From Clostridium sp. MD294 (GTDB lineage: Bacteria; Bacillota; Clostridia; Lachnospirales; Anaerotignaceae): a stretch of 64,000 bases of DNA. The notes under the pieces are model-generated. The model did not search any database. It was not told the DNA's origin and saw nothing but the letters and a program-made list of their open reading frames with translations. The translations under genes were made by a program, and so were the position numbers. Positions 28,500 to 37,579 of this stretch are shown piece after piece (within the stretch, counting starts at the first letter, position 1; each line of letters begins with the position of its first letter). The DNA is taken from assembly GCF_000364165.2 (NCBI RefSeq), contig NZ_CP097810.1, forward strand, positions 2,234,130 through 2,298,129. Direction: 5' to 3'.

Positions 28500-29213
28500 T
28501 TAAGCTCCTAAATATGCCTTTTTAATGGACTCATTTTTCATTAATTCATCTGCTTTTCCTTCTATTGATATTTTTCCTGTTTCCAAAACATAAGCTCTAT
28601 CAGAAACAGAAAGTGCCATTTTTGCATTCTGTTCTACTAATAAAACTGTTACACCTGATTTATTTACCTCTTTTATAATTTCAAATATTTCTTTTACTAA
28701 AAGAGGAGAAAGTCCCATAGATGGCTCATCTAATATCAATAGTCTTGGTCTTGTCATTAAAGCTCTTCCCATAGCAAGCATTTGCTGTTCTCCTCCTGAA
28801 AGTGTTCCAGCAAGCTGCTCTTTTCTTTCTCTCAATCTTGGAAATTTATCATAAATATCTTTTCTTGCTTGTCTTAATCCTTCTAAAGAGTCCTTTACTG
28901 TATAAGAACCCATTTGTATATTTTCTTTTACAGTTAAATTAGCAAATACTCGTCTTCCCTCTAAAACTTGTGCAATACCTAATTCTACTACTTTATGTGG
29001 TTCTGTTTTCATCAAATTCCTTCCCATAAAATCAATAGAACCACTTTTTGCTCTTAACAGTCCTGATATTGTTTGCATTGTTGTTGTTTTTCCTGCACCA
29101 TTTGCACCAATCAATGAAACAATTTCCCCTTCTTCTACACGAAGTGATATTCCTTTTATTGCATGAATATGCCCATAATATACATTCAAATTTTTAATTT
29201 TAAGCATGTGCAT
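28500..29213 (-). CDS. livF: Branched-chain amino-acid ABC transporter ATPase LivF
   Basis: 237 residues, the usual size. Walker A GANGAGKTTTMQ, ABC signature LSGGEQQMLAMGRAL, Walker B LLILDEPSMGLSPLLVKEIF and the switch histidine replaced by Gln in VLLVEQNA, as usual for LivF. It works with LivG as the ATP-driven pair of the importer. It is the last gene of livK-H-M-G-F, 15 bases after livG. Confidence 0.95.
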   Translation of the reverse strand: MHMLKIKNLNVYYGHIHAIKGISLRVEEGEIVSLIGANGAGKTTTMQTISGLLRAKSGSIDFMGRNLMKTEPHKVVELGIAQVLEGRRVFANLTVKENIQMGSYTVKDSLEGLRQARKDIYDKFPRLRERKEQLAGTLSGGEQQMLAMGRALMTRPRLLILDEPSMGLSPLLVKEIFEIIKEVNKSGVTVLLVEQNAKMALSVSDRAYVLETGKISIEGKADELMKNESIKKAYLGA

Positions 29214-29228
29214 ATACTCACCCCCTAT

Positions 29229-29987
29229 TTAATCTCCTATATATGCTGTAATAACAGTAGGGTCATTTACTACATCTAAAGGCAATCCTTTTGCAATTAC
29301 TCTGCCGTAGTCCAAAACAACTAATTCCTCACAAATACCTAACACTAAATTCATATCGTGTTCAATCAAAAGTATCGCAATATGAAATTTATCACGTATA
29401 TTTCTAATGGTATCCATCAATTCTAATGTTTCTGTTGGGTTCATGCCTGCTGCTGGTTCGTCTAACAAAAGTACTTTTGGATTTGTTGCTAATGCTCTCG
29501 CAATTTCTAATTTTCTTTGTTTACCATAAGGCAAATTTTCAGAAACTACATCTGCTTCTTTATCTAAATCAAATTCTTTTAATATATTTATGGCTCTTTT
29601 ATTCATTTCTTTTTCTAGTTTTTTATATTTTGAAGTATGTAGCATACTATCCAATAAAGAATATTTTACTTGATTATGCAATGCTGTCTTGATATTATCC
29701 AACACTGTTAATCTATTAAAAAGACGTATATTCTGAAATGTACGAGCAAAACCTTCTCTACAAATTTCTGAAGCTGTTTTTCCTACCAAACTTACACCAT
29801 CTAATTCTATACTTCCCTCTGTAGGGCGATATACTCCTGTCAAAAGATTAAATATTGTTGTTTTTCCTGCACCATTTGGGCCAATTAAACCATAAAGCTG
29901 ATTTTTTTCTATACTAATATTAAAATCATCAACAGCTCTTAATCCTCCAAATGATATACTTAAATTTTTTACCTCAAGAAGTGCCAT
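29229..29987 (-). CDS. livG: Branched-chain amino-acid ABC transporter ATPase LivG
   Basis: 252 residues. Walker A GPNGAGKTTIFN, Q-loop FARTFQNIRLF, signature LPYGKQRKLEIARAL (the LPYG form is typical of LivG), Walker B VLLLDEPAAGMNP and the switch His in LLIEHDMNLV. The start overlaps livM by 14 bases, and GGGAGG precedes it. It pairs with LivF on the inner face of the membrane. Confidence 0.95.
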   Translation of the reverse strand: MALLEVKNLSISFGGLRAVDDFNISIEKNQLYGLIGPNGAGKTTIFNLLTGVYRPTEGSIELDGVSLVGKTASEICREGFARTFQNIRLFNRLTVLDNIKTALHNQVKYSLLDSMLHTSKYKKLEKEMNKRAINILKEFDLDKEADVVSENLPYGKQRKLEIARALATNPKVLLLDEPAAGMNPTETLELMDTIRNIRDKFHIAILLIEHDMNLVLGICEELVVLDYGRVIAKGLPLDVVNDPTVITAYIGD

Positions 29988-30969
29988 TTTCTACCCCTCC
30001 CTTTTTTTGAAAGAGTTTTGATAACGTTCTATTTTCTATTAATCCCTCTTTTATTTTAGAATGATTAAATACCATAATAAGTATCAATGCGATAGAGTAA
30101 AGCAACATTCTATAATTATCTGCTCCTCTTAAAAGTTCTGGTAATATTGTCAATATAATTGCTGCAATAATAGAACCTTGTATACTTCCCATACCACCCA
30201 ATACTACTATAACAAGTATCTCAATAGATTGGTTATAATCAAATGTTGTTGGTTTGATTATGCCAACATTATGTGCATATAATACACCTGCTATCCCTGC
30301 AAAAAATGCTGATATTACAAATGCTTTTATTTTATAAGCACTTACTTTAATACCTATAGACTCTGTTGCGATGTCATTATCTCTTACTGCACAAATAGCA
30401 CGACCATCTCTCGATTTTACTAAATTTGCTATCATTAATACTGTAATTGCCATAATAATATATACTACTGTATAATTTTTATAATTAGAATAAAGTGGTA
30501 TTTTAGAAAGACCTTTCGCACCATTTGTAATACCGCTCATAGCAATCAATATAGATTTTATAATTTCACCAAATCCTAATGTCACAATAGCGAGATAATC
30601 TCCTCTTAATCTTAATACAGGAACACCTATTAAAAAACCAAATATTGCTGCCATAATGCCACCTAAAGCAAGTGCTATAATAAATTGTAATATTGCTGGT
30701 AAATTTGTATTTACTGTAAATATTGCACTACTATATGCTCCTATAGACATAAAACAAGCGTGTCCTAATGACAATTCTCCTAAAAATCCTGTTACTAAAT
30801 TTAATGAAACTGCCAACATAATATTTACTGCGATAGGCACAAGTAAAGAAGTATACTGACGATTTAAAAATCCACCTTTTATCAATATTGTTATAAAAAC
30901 ATAAGTTAACACAAGTATTGCTATATTTCTAATTTCTTTTTTATCAAATTTCTGAAAGATTTTTTCCAT
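29974..30969 (-). CDS. livM: Branched-chain amino-acid ABC transporter permease LivM
   Basis: 331 residues with about eight to ten hydrophobic segments. Family blocks: GFLGELSLGHACFMSIGAYSSA, GVPVLRLRGDYLAIVTLGFGEI and FAGIAGVLYAHNVGIIKPTTF. The IKPTTF and VVLGGMGSIQGSIIAAI segments near the C-terminus form the contact to the ATPases. AGGAGGTGGG lies before the ATG. Located between livH and livG as in the standard operon. Confidence 0.95.
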   Translation of the reverse strand: MEKIFQKFDKKEIRNIAILVLTYVFITILIKGGFLNRQYTSLLVPIAVNIMLAVSLNLVTGFLGELSLGHACFMSIGAYSSAIFTVNTNLPAILQFIIALALGGIMAAIFGFLIGVPVLRLRGDYLAIVTLGFGEIIKSILIAMSGITNGAKGLSKIPLYSNYKNYTVVYIIMAITVLMIANLVKSRDGRAICAVRDNDIATESIGIKVSAYKIKAFVISAFFAGIAGVLYAHNVGIIKPTTFDYNQSIEILVIVVLGGMGSIQGSIIAAIILTILPELLRGADNYRMLLYSIALILIMVFNHSKIKEGLIENRTLSKLFQKKGGVENGTS

Positions 30970-30980
30970 TTGCCCACCTC

Positions 30981-31862
30981 CTATACTTTTTCATTTTGTT
31001 TTTTACCTAATATTCCAGAAGGTTTTACAAGCAATACCACAACAAGCACTCCAAACACAATAGCATCTGATAATTCTGTTGAAATATATGCCTTTGACAA
31101 ACTTTCTATAATTCCTAATACAATGCCTCCTAGCATAGCACCAGGAATACTACCTATACCACCTAATACTGCTGCAACAAATGCTTTAATGCCTGGCAAA
31201 GCTCCCATTGTTGGCTTTAATGTTTGATACTGACAAATATAAAGTATTCCCGCAAGTGCTGCAAGTGCCGAGCCAATAGCAAATGTCATTGATATTGTTT
31301 TATTTACATTGATACCTACTAATTGTGCTGCACCTTTGTCTTCTGATACTGCTCTCATAGCTGTGCCTGCTTTTGTTTTATTGATAAATAAAGTTAATAC
31401 TATCATTGATATTGTTGTAACAATTAGTGTTACAATGGTAATACCTGAAATATTTAAACTGCCAAATTTAACAGATTGTATATTAATGACTGAATTAAAT
31501 GGTATTGGTGTCGCTTTAAATATCAAAAGGGACACGCTTTGTAAAAAATAACTTACTCCTATGGCAGTAATCAATACTGCAAGAGGAGGGGCATTTCTTA
31601 AGGGTTTATAGGCAATTTTCTCTACCGCAACGCCCACTACAGAACAAACAATAACTGTTAGCAATATAGAAATCGGTATTGATAAATTTAATAATGCGAT
31701 GCCTATATATAATGTATAAGCACCTACCATAATAATATCGCCATGAGCAAAATTTATCATTTTGGCAATACCATAAACCATAGTATAGCCTAAAGCAATC
31801 AAAGCATATATACTGCCTGTTCTTAATCCATTTATCAGCTGTTCCAGCATACTAATTAACAT
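30981..31862 (-). CDS. livH: Branched-chain amino-acid ABC transporter permease LivH
   Basis: 293 residues from the ATG at 31862, which has GAGG eight bases upstream; an in-frame GTG three codons earlier overlaps that site. Multi-pass membrane protein with LRTGSIYALIALGYTMVYGI, MINFAHGDIIMVGAY, AMRAVSEDKGAAQLVGINV and VLGGIGSIPGAMLGG, all LivH hallmarks. It forms the membrane channel with LivM. Confidence 0.95.
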   Translation of the reverse strand: MLISMLEQLINGLRTGSIYALIALGYTMVYGIAKMINFAHGDIIMVGAYTLYIGIALLNLSIPISILLTVIVCSVVGVAVEKIAYKPLRNAPPLAVLITAIGVSYFLQSVSLLIFKATPIPFNSVINIQSVKFGSLNISGITIVTLIVTTISMIVLTLFINKTKAGTAMRAVSEDKGAAQLVGINVNKTISMTFAIGSALAALAGILYICQYQTLKPTMGALPGIKAFVAAVLGGIGSIPGAMLGGIVLGIIESLSKAYISTELSDAIVFGVLVVVLLVKPSGILGKKQNEKV

Positions 31863-31910
31863 TTCTTCCACCTCTTTTACATCATAATCACTTTCCTATT
31901 TAAAACAATG

Positions 31911-31935
31911 CCCTTCCACCCACTAGGCGGAAGGG
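31911..31935 (-). promoter_or_regulatory. Hairpin between livK and livH, probable partial terminator or mRNA stabiliser
   Basis: Ten paired bases (31911-31920 with 31926-31935) on the minus-strand RNA, one of them a G-U wobble, with a five-base loop. It lies 37 bases after the livK stop and lacks a long T-run. Such a hairpin after the binding-protein gene commonly keeps that protein in excess over the permeases. Confidence 0.6.
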
Positions 31936-31971
31936 ACTTTTATTGTCACTTATTATAACAATATATCTTTA

Positions 31972-33144
31972 TTATTCCATTGCTGTATATTGTCCGTCTT
32001 TGATAACAACAAATTTTGCACTTTTATCTGGTTCGCCGTCTTCTGTAAATGACATAGAACCTGTAATACCGTCTACTGTAATTTCTGTCATTGCTGCAAT
32101 CATATCTTCACTTTCTATAGAATTTGCTTTTTCTATAGCTGCTTTAATAACATATACAGTATCATAACCATCCGCTGCAAACTGGTCTGGTGTTGAACTA
32201 TATTTTTGTTGATATTTTGCTACAAAACCTGCAACTTCTTCTGCTTCATCTGTTGCCAAGAAAGGACTTAAAAATACAGCACCCTCTATAGTAGCTGAGT
32301 CTGTTACTTGTGCTAATATGCCGTCCCAACCATCTCCACCAATAAATGGTAAATTCATTCCAAGCTCTTTAGCTTGTTGTGTAATATATGCTGCTGCTTC
32401 ATAGTATACTGGGCAGAATATGATTTCTGCATCTGTACTTTTAATTTTTGTTAATTGTGTTGAAAAATCAACATCACCTTCATTAAATGCTTCTTCTGTT
32501 ACAACTTCTCCGCCATTTGTTTTAACCTGTTCTACAAAAGCATTTTTCATACCTGTAGAATAGTCATCAGAATTGTTAAATATAACTGCTGCTTTTGTGA
32601 AACCTTGGTCTTTTACAAAGTCAGCCATTGTTCTTCCTTGTAATGGGTCTGTAAAACAAAGTCTGAAAACATTTGGTGCATCTGTAATACATTCAATAGC
32701 AGAACCAGAAGGTGTAATTTGCAATATATTATCTTGTTTAGATAATTCTTTTACTGCAATACATGGTGCACTTGTTACAGTACCAATCAAAGCTTTCATA
32801 CCTTTATCCATTAAAGAGTTATAAGCTGTAATTGCTTTGTCTTCACTAGACTCATCATCTTGAAAATCAAGTGCAAAAGTATACACTCCATCTCCTGCTT
32901 TTATACCACCTGCTTCATTGATTTCTGCAATAGCAATTTCTGCACCTTGCTTTACACTAGTTCCATAGGATGCAGCACCACCTGTAAGTGGTCCAATTCC
33001 TCCTATCAAAATAGTAGGATTATCTGCATAACTTTCTACATTATTTTCATTGTTATTTGATTGTTGAGTATCTTCACCTGAAGAACAAGCTGCAAATGAA
33101 AACATCATTACTAGCGCCATTGCTCCTGCTAAAAATTTTTTCAT
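31972..33144 (-). CDS. livK: Branched-chain amino-acid binding lipoprotein LivK/LivJ type
   Basis: 390 residues. Lipoprotein signal peptide ending in FSFAAC, with Cys20 as the lipidated residue. The type 1 periplasmic-binding fold follows: GGIGPLTGGAASYGTSVKQGAEI, GDGVYTFALDFQDDESSED, LIGTVTSAPCIAVKELSKQD, FIGGDGWDGIL and DQFAADGYDTVYVI. It captures leucine-type amino acids outside the cell and feeds LivHMGF. First gene of the operon. The ligand could also be another amino acid or a short amide. Confidence 0.94.
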   Translation of the reverse strand: MKKFLAGAMALVMMFSFAACSSGEDTQQSNNNENNVESYADNPTILIGGIGPLTGGAASYGTSVKQGAEIAIAEINEAGGIKAGDGVYTFALDFQDDESSEDKAITAYNSLMDKGMKALIGTVTSAPCIAVKELSKQDNILQITPSGSAIECITDAPNVFRLCFTDPLQGRTMADFVKDQGFTKAAVIFNNSDDYSTGMKNAFVEQVKTNGGEVVTEEAFNEGDVDFSTQLTKIKSTDAEIIFCPVYYEAAAYITQQAKELGMNLPFIGGDGWDGILAQVTDSATIEGAVFLSPFLATDEAEEVAGFVAKYQQKYSSTPDQFAADGYDTVYVIKAAIEKANSIESEDMIAAMTEITVDGITGSMSFTEDGEPDKSAKFVVIKDGQYTAME

Positions 33145-33247
33145 ATTCTTTCCCCCTCAATATTTTTTATAATTCCCTGTGTTTTTTCTTTGTAACTTTT
33201 GTTACTTTTTTTGTACCGCTTATCACAACACAAAACTTATTTTGTAA

Positions 33248-33277
33248 ATAATACGCTAAAAATGTTGTTTTCGTCAA
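33248..33277 (-). promoter_or_regulatory. Promoter of the liv operon
   Basis: On the minus strand TTGACG (33277-33272) and TATTAT (33253-33248) are 18 bases apart, about 100 bases before livK. A palindrome GTAAC-N4-GTTAC at 33192-33205 lies in the leader and could bind a regulator; I do not recognise it as a CodY or Lrp site. Confidence 0.7.
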
Positions 33278-34120
33278 GACGGCAGTTTTATAAATTTTAA
33301 AATGCAAATATTTAAAATTTTTATAAAATTTCATTTTCATTTTTCATTTATTTTCCTATTTGCTATACAACTATTACAATTTTTTTATTTTCTTTATTAT
33401 AAAATGGCATAACTCTTTTAAATCTTATTTTTATTTCACAAATGTGGTCATACAACAAAAGCCATTTCACACAATAAACTATTTCTGCACATAAAATAAA
33501 ATCACGTTCAAAATGTGGTTTTATCTCATTTATACCAAGTAAAACAAAATATACTATTCTATAATTATGGTAATATATAAAATGTCTATTATGAGCAGAA
33601 AATAAAAAAATAATTTTATTTTTAAAATGTCGTATAAAAAAACAAAAGAAAAAAGAACCTGAGGGGCAGGTTCTTTTTTCTTTAGGGAAGTGTCATGTAA
33701 TTTTGCTATGTTTATTGGGTATGTATACACTATAAAATAAAAATATGAATGGGATATGTAGTATTTGTAAACAAAATATGAATATTATAATATGTTTATA
33801 TAAAACGATGCAATCTATTGAATTTACAATATTTTTTATATCCCATTATAGTACCAAATATTCTTTATGCTTACACAAAAGCAACAGTAACAACTTATGT
33901 TTCCCATTAACCAAGCAAAATGATAACATAAATACTAACAATATGCTTATTAACAATACTATACATAATTATAATAAAAATGATAAAATATAGCAAAAAA
34001 TAGTAATGTATCATAGACTTTTGAAGTATTATCTATTATAATAAAATATAGTAAATATTTTTCAGCTATTTTTGTTGAAAAATAATAAAATTATTTTTAA
34101 TATGAGAGGAGTCTTTTGTA
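33278..34120. other. Long gene-free region between liv operon and sCache chemoreceptor
   Basis: About 840 bases with no convincing gene. It holds an AT inverted repeat around 33288-33327, two copies of AAATGTGGT (near 33440 and 33511), a hairpin of about ten pairs near 33496-33525, and a strong plus-strand terminator at 33645-33683 with no gene before it. The stretch 33700-34100 is plain AT-rich sequence ending in the ribosome site GAGAGGAG of the next gene. A short ORF at 33745-33993 lacks a ribosome site. Confidence 0.6.
33645..33683 (+). terminator. Orphan strong terminator
   Basis: Perfect 17-bp inverted repeat (33645-33661 and 33667-33683) with loop AGGGG and a T-rich right arm containing TTTTTT. 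No coding gene ends upstream on the plus strand, as livK runs away from it. It may end an unannotated small RNA or be left from a lost gene. Confidence 0.8.
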
Positions 34121-35857
34121 ATGAAACTGAAGTTGAGGGGGAAATTGATTTTCAGTACAGGTATTCTTATTTTTGTAGCTGTATTGTTAATTTCTTCCCT
34201 ATCGTATTTGTCTTTGAAAAGAGCATACGACAAAAACATTGAAGCTACCAAAGAAAAACTGGACCAGATTATTCAAAGTCAAGTAGAATGTATGATTGGA
34301 GTACTTCAAGCAGAATATAATAAATATCAAAGTGGTGATATTACTGAAGAAGAAGCTATAGAAAATGCTAAATATATCGTTCGTACCACTAGATATAATA
34401 ATGGAACAGGTTATTTTTGGGCAGATATGGCAGATGGAACAAATGCAGTACATATTAATCCAGATGTAGAAGGAACTAATCGTTATAATACTCAAGATGA
34501 AAAAGGAAATTATTTTGTACGAGATACGATTGCCGCTGGAGATAAACCAGGAGGAGGATTTATAGATTTTTATTTTGCAAAATCTGGAGAAACTGAAGCG
34601 AAAGCCAAGAGAGGTTTTGTCAAAAAATTTGAGCCTTATGGCTGGTATATTGGAACTGGAAACTATGAGGAAGATATGCTTCCTATTATTCAAGGAGAAC
34701 TAGATGCTGCAAATAAATCTTGTTTTCAGTCAATACTAATCACATACTTTTTTGGTTTAATTATTTTTATCATTAGTACTATTGTCACTTCTATAATAGC
34801 TAAAAAAATGGCAGACCCTATTAAAGCGGCATCAGAACGTTTGATTGAACTTAGTCAAGGAAATCTTAAGACAGAAGTAGAAGAATTTAAAGCAGAAGAT
34901 GAAATTGGAGATTTAACACGTGCTTTAGCAAAAACAGTGCAAACATGGCGTGATTATATTGAAAATATATCTGCATCATTAGCAGAACTTGACAAAGGAA
35001 ATCTCATATTTGATATTGATATGGAATATGTAGGGGATTTTGCACCTATTAAAGAATCATTTCAGCGTACCATTAATAAACTAAATGATATTTTCAGAAA
35101 ATTAAATATGAGTGCTGAAGAGGTAGCAAGTGGTTCAGAACAAGTAGCAATTGGTGCTCAGGCTCTTGCTCAGGGAACTACAGAACAAGCATCTTCTGTA
35201 GAAGAATTAGCTGCAACAATTACCGAAATACACAATCATATATCAAACAATGCAGAAAATGCAAAACAAACTAGTAGCCAAGCTCTTGTTGCTGCAACAG
35301 AACTAGGTGTTGGAAAAAAACAGATGGAGCAAATGATTACTGCTATGAACCAGATTAATAACTCTTCTTCTGAAATTAGCAAAATTATAAAAACGATTGA
35401 AGATATTGCTTTTCAGACAAATATACTTGCATTGAATGCAGCAGTTGAAGCGGCACGTGCTGGAGAAGCAGGAAAAGGATTTGCTGTTGTAGCAGATGAA
35501 GTTCGTAATCTGGCAAGCAAGTCCGCAGAAGCATCTAAAAACACAGCAGTTCTTATTGAAGCAACTGTTCAATCTGTGCAAGAAGGTGCTGATATAGCTA
35601 ATCAAACTGCTAAATCTCTCGAACGTATTGTTCTTTCTTCTCAAGAGTCAGCAGAATTAGTCCAAGAGATTTCTCAAGCATCACAGGAACAAGCAGCATC
35701 TATTGCACAGGTAACGCTGGGAATTGACCAAATTTCTAGTGTGGTACATACTAATTCAGCTACTTCTGAAGAAAGTGCAGCTGCTAGTAAAGAATTGTCA
35801 ACTCAAGCTCAATTTTTGATGAATTTAGTGAAGCAGTTTAAAATTAGAGAAATATAA
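34121..35857 (+). CDS. Methyl-accepting chemotaxis protein with single-Cache sensor
   Basis: 578 residues. Membrane segments at about 12-32 and 204-226 enclose an sCache_2 sensor ([19 protein letters not shown], then [33 protein letters not shown]). HAMP at about 227-280 and a second HAMP-like stretch near 285-335 precede the signalling domain. The tip is [20 protein letters not shown] and [20 protein letters not shown]. sCache_2 receptors often detect short organic acids. GAGAGGAG precedes the ATG. Codon use is less AT-biased than that of the other chemoreceptors, a possible sign of later arrival. Confidence 0.95.
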   Translation: MKLKLRGKLIFSTGILIFVAVLLISSLSYLSLKRAYDKNIEATKEKLDQIIQSQVECMIGVLQAEYNKYQSGDITEEEAIENAKYIVRTTRYNNGTGYFWADMADGTNAVHINPDVEGTNRYNTQDEKGNYFVRDTIAAGDKPGGGFIDFYFAKSGETEAKAKRGFVKKFEPYGWYIGTGNYEEDMLPIIQGELDAANKSCFQSILITYFFGLIIFIISTIVTSIIAKKMADPIKAASERLIELSQGNLKTEVEEFKAEDEIGDLTRALAKTVQTWRDYIENISASLAELDKGNLIFDIDMEYVGDFAPIKESFQRTINKLNDIFRKLNMSAEEVASGSEQVAIGAQALAQGTTEQASSVEELAATITEIHNHISNNAENAKQTSSQALVAATELGVGKKQMEQMITAMNQINNSSSEISKIIKTIEDIAFQTNILALNAAVEAARAGEAGKGFAVVADEVRNLASKSAEASKNTAVLIEATVQSVQEGADIANQTAKSLERIVLSSQESAELVQEISQASQEQAASIAQVTLGIDQISSVVHTNSATSEESAAASKELSTQAQFLMNLVKQFKIREI

Positions 35858-35883
35858 TAATAAAATAAATTTAGAAAACGAAT

Positions 35884-35920
35884 AAAAAGCCTCCTTAATA
35901 AATATTAAGGAAGCTTTTTT
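35884..35920 (+). terminator. Terminator after the sCache chemoreceptor gene
   Basis: Arms 35884-35899 and 35904-35919 with one mismatch, followed by a run of six T on the plus strand. It may also end the minus-strand remnant at 35923. Confidence 0.85.
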
Positions 35921-35922
35921 AT

Positions 35923-36116
35923 TTATTCTCTTATACTTTTTCCCAAAAGTGCAACTGCATCATATCCTACTTGGTTCATAATATCAATAACATAATCTCC
36001 CTCAGACTTTCATATAACACAATAATATCATTATTTGTTGTACTTTCTGCTGAAACAGTCACACACGAAAACAACATAGCTATCAACACAAATATACTGA
36101 AATATCTTTTTCTCAT
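35923..36116 (-). pseudogene. Remnant of a secreted 5'-nucleotidase/UshA-type metallophosphatase
   Basis: The minus strand begins with a ribosome site GGGGAAGGGG, an ATG at 36116, and a signal peptide (RKRYFSIFVLIAMLF ... VSA) followed by NDIIVLY. This matches the start of secreted 5'-nucleotidases, which read NDIVVLYTND. After about 35 residues the frame changes. In another frame SEGDYVIDIMNQVGYDAVA continues, which is a later conserved block of the same family (normally followed by GNHEFDYG), and then a stop follows. So an internal deletion plus loss of everything downstream left about 190 bases of a gene normally over 1.4 kb. No intact ORF remains. Confidence 0.68.
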
Positions 36117-36195
36117 TATTCCCCTTCCCCCTTGTCATTTATGATAAATAAAATATACTGCCAATTTATGTCATTTTAAATAAATATAAAAAGGA

Positions 36196-36219
36196 AAGGA
36201 GTACATAAATATACTCCTT
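36196..36219 (-). terminator. Probable terminator of the pyrBC operon
   Basis: 8-bp arms (36196-36203 and 36212-36219), followed on the minus strand by TTTCCTTTTTAT, about 60 bases past the pyrC stop. Confidence 0.6.
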
Positions 36220-36280
36220 AAAATATAATTTAAAATAACATACTACATATTTTATTTATTTTTAATACTATAAAATTGTG

Positions 36281-37579
36281 CTAATTCAATTGTTCTACCA
36301 ATTCACCATTTTCTACAACAATATTGCCATCTACAATAGTATATATTACTTTTCCTTTTACTTCAAAACCTCCAAAAGGTGTATTTTTACTTTTTGAGGC
36401 AAATGTATCAGTATCAATTTTATATATTTTATTAGGGTCAACAATAGTAATATCTGCTGCTTTTCCTACTGTCAATGTACCTTTATCAATATTTAACATT
36501 TTAGCAGGATTATATGTCATTTTAGCAATTAGTTCCATAGGTGTTAACCAACCTTCTTCTACAAGCACAGTAATGCCTAAAGGTAATGCTGTTTCCAATC
36601 CTACAATACCAAAAGCCACTCTTTCATATTCACAATTTTTTTCGTCTATACTATGTGGTGCATGGTCTGTTGCAATAATTTCTATTACATTATCTTTCAA
36701 AGCTTGACGAATTGCTAATACATCTTCTTTAGAACGCAAAGGTGGATTCATTTTTGTATTTCCATCATAGTCTGTTATAAAATCATCACTTAATGTAAAA
36801 TGATGTGGTGTTGCTTCTGCGGTAACAGTTTGACCTGCTGATTTTGCTTGACGTAATAATTCCACACTACCCTTTGTACTCATATGACAAATGTGTAATT
36901 TAGAATTTGTACTTTTTGCTAATATGATATCTCTTGCTACAATTACCTCTTCCGAGTCATTTGAAATACCTTTTAATCCTAAAAGTTGTGCACTTGCTCC
37001 TGCATTCATAGAACCACCAGCTACTAAGTTAATATCTTCACAGTGAGAAAGTACAGGAATATCGAACATTTTTGCATATTTCATAGCCGTTTTTAGTAAT
37101 CCAGAAGATGGTACACTTTTGCCATCTTCGCTAATAGCACAAGCCCCTGCTTTTGCCATTTTCCCAATATTAGAGAGTTCTTCTCCTTTTTGTCCTTTTG
37201 TAATTGCTCCAATAGGTAAAACGTGTATAACTCCCTCTCTTTCTGCTTTTAATTTAATGTATTCTATCATAATATCACTGTCACATACTGGATTAGTATT
37301 TGGCATAGGACATATTGTAGTATATCCACCTTTTGCTGCACTCCTTGTACCTGTTGCTATTGTTTCTTTATATTCATATCCAGGCTCTCTTAAATGTACA
37401 TGAACATCAATAAAACCTGGTGTTACCCAATTCCCTTCTGCATTTATAGTTTTATCTGCTTTGTCTGTGATATTTTTTTCTATTTTTGAAATAATACCAT
37501 TTTCTATCAATATATCCATTACTTCATTTGTTTGAGAAGCTGGGTCTATTACTTGTCCATTTTGAATTAAAATTTTCAT
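36281..37579 (-). CDS. pyrC: Dihydroorotase PyrC (class I, zinc)
   Basis: 432 residues, normal for class I dihydroorotase. It closes carbamoyl-aspartate to dihydroorotate, the third step of pyrimidine synthesis. Metal-binding DVHVHLREPG at about residues 58-67, then GGYTTICPMPNTNP, VLSHCED, ICHMSTKGS and the catalytic IATDHAPHS. The ATG overlaps the pyrB stop, so it is translationally coupled to the preceding step's enzyme. Confidence 0.96.
   Translation of the reverse strand: MKILIQNGQVIDPASQTNEVMDILIENGIISKIEKNITDKADKTINAEGNWVTPGFIDVHVHLREPGYEYKETIATGTRSAAKGGYTTICPMPNTNPVCDSDIMIEYIKLKAEREGVIHVLPIGAITKGQKGEELSNIGKMAKAGACAISEDGKSVPSSGLLKTAMKYAKMFDIPVLSHCEDINLVAGGSMNAGASAQLLGLKGISNDSEEVIVARDIILAKSTNSKLHICHMSTKGSVELLRQAKSAGQTVTAEATPHHFTLSDDFITDYDGNTKMNPPLRSKEDVLAIRQALKDNVIEIIATDHAPHSIDEKNCEYERVAFGIVGLETALPLGITVLVEEGWLTPMELIAKMTYNPAKMLNIDKGTLTVGKAADITIVDPNKIYKIDTDTFASKSKNTPFGGFEVKGKVIYTIVDGNIVVENGELVEQLN

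Noticed and set aside
33745..33993. 82-codon ORF in the gene-free region before the sCache receptor gene
   Set aside because: No ribosome site, low-complexity Asn/Ile-rich product, no family features.
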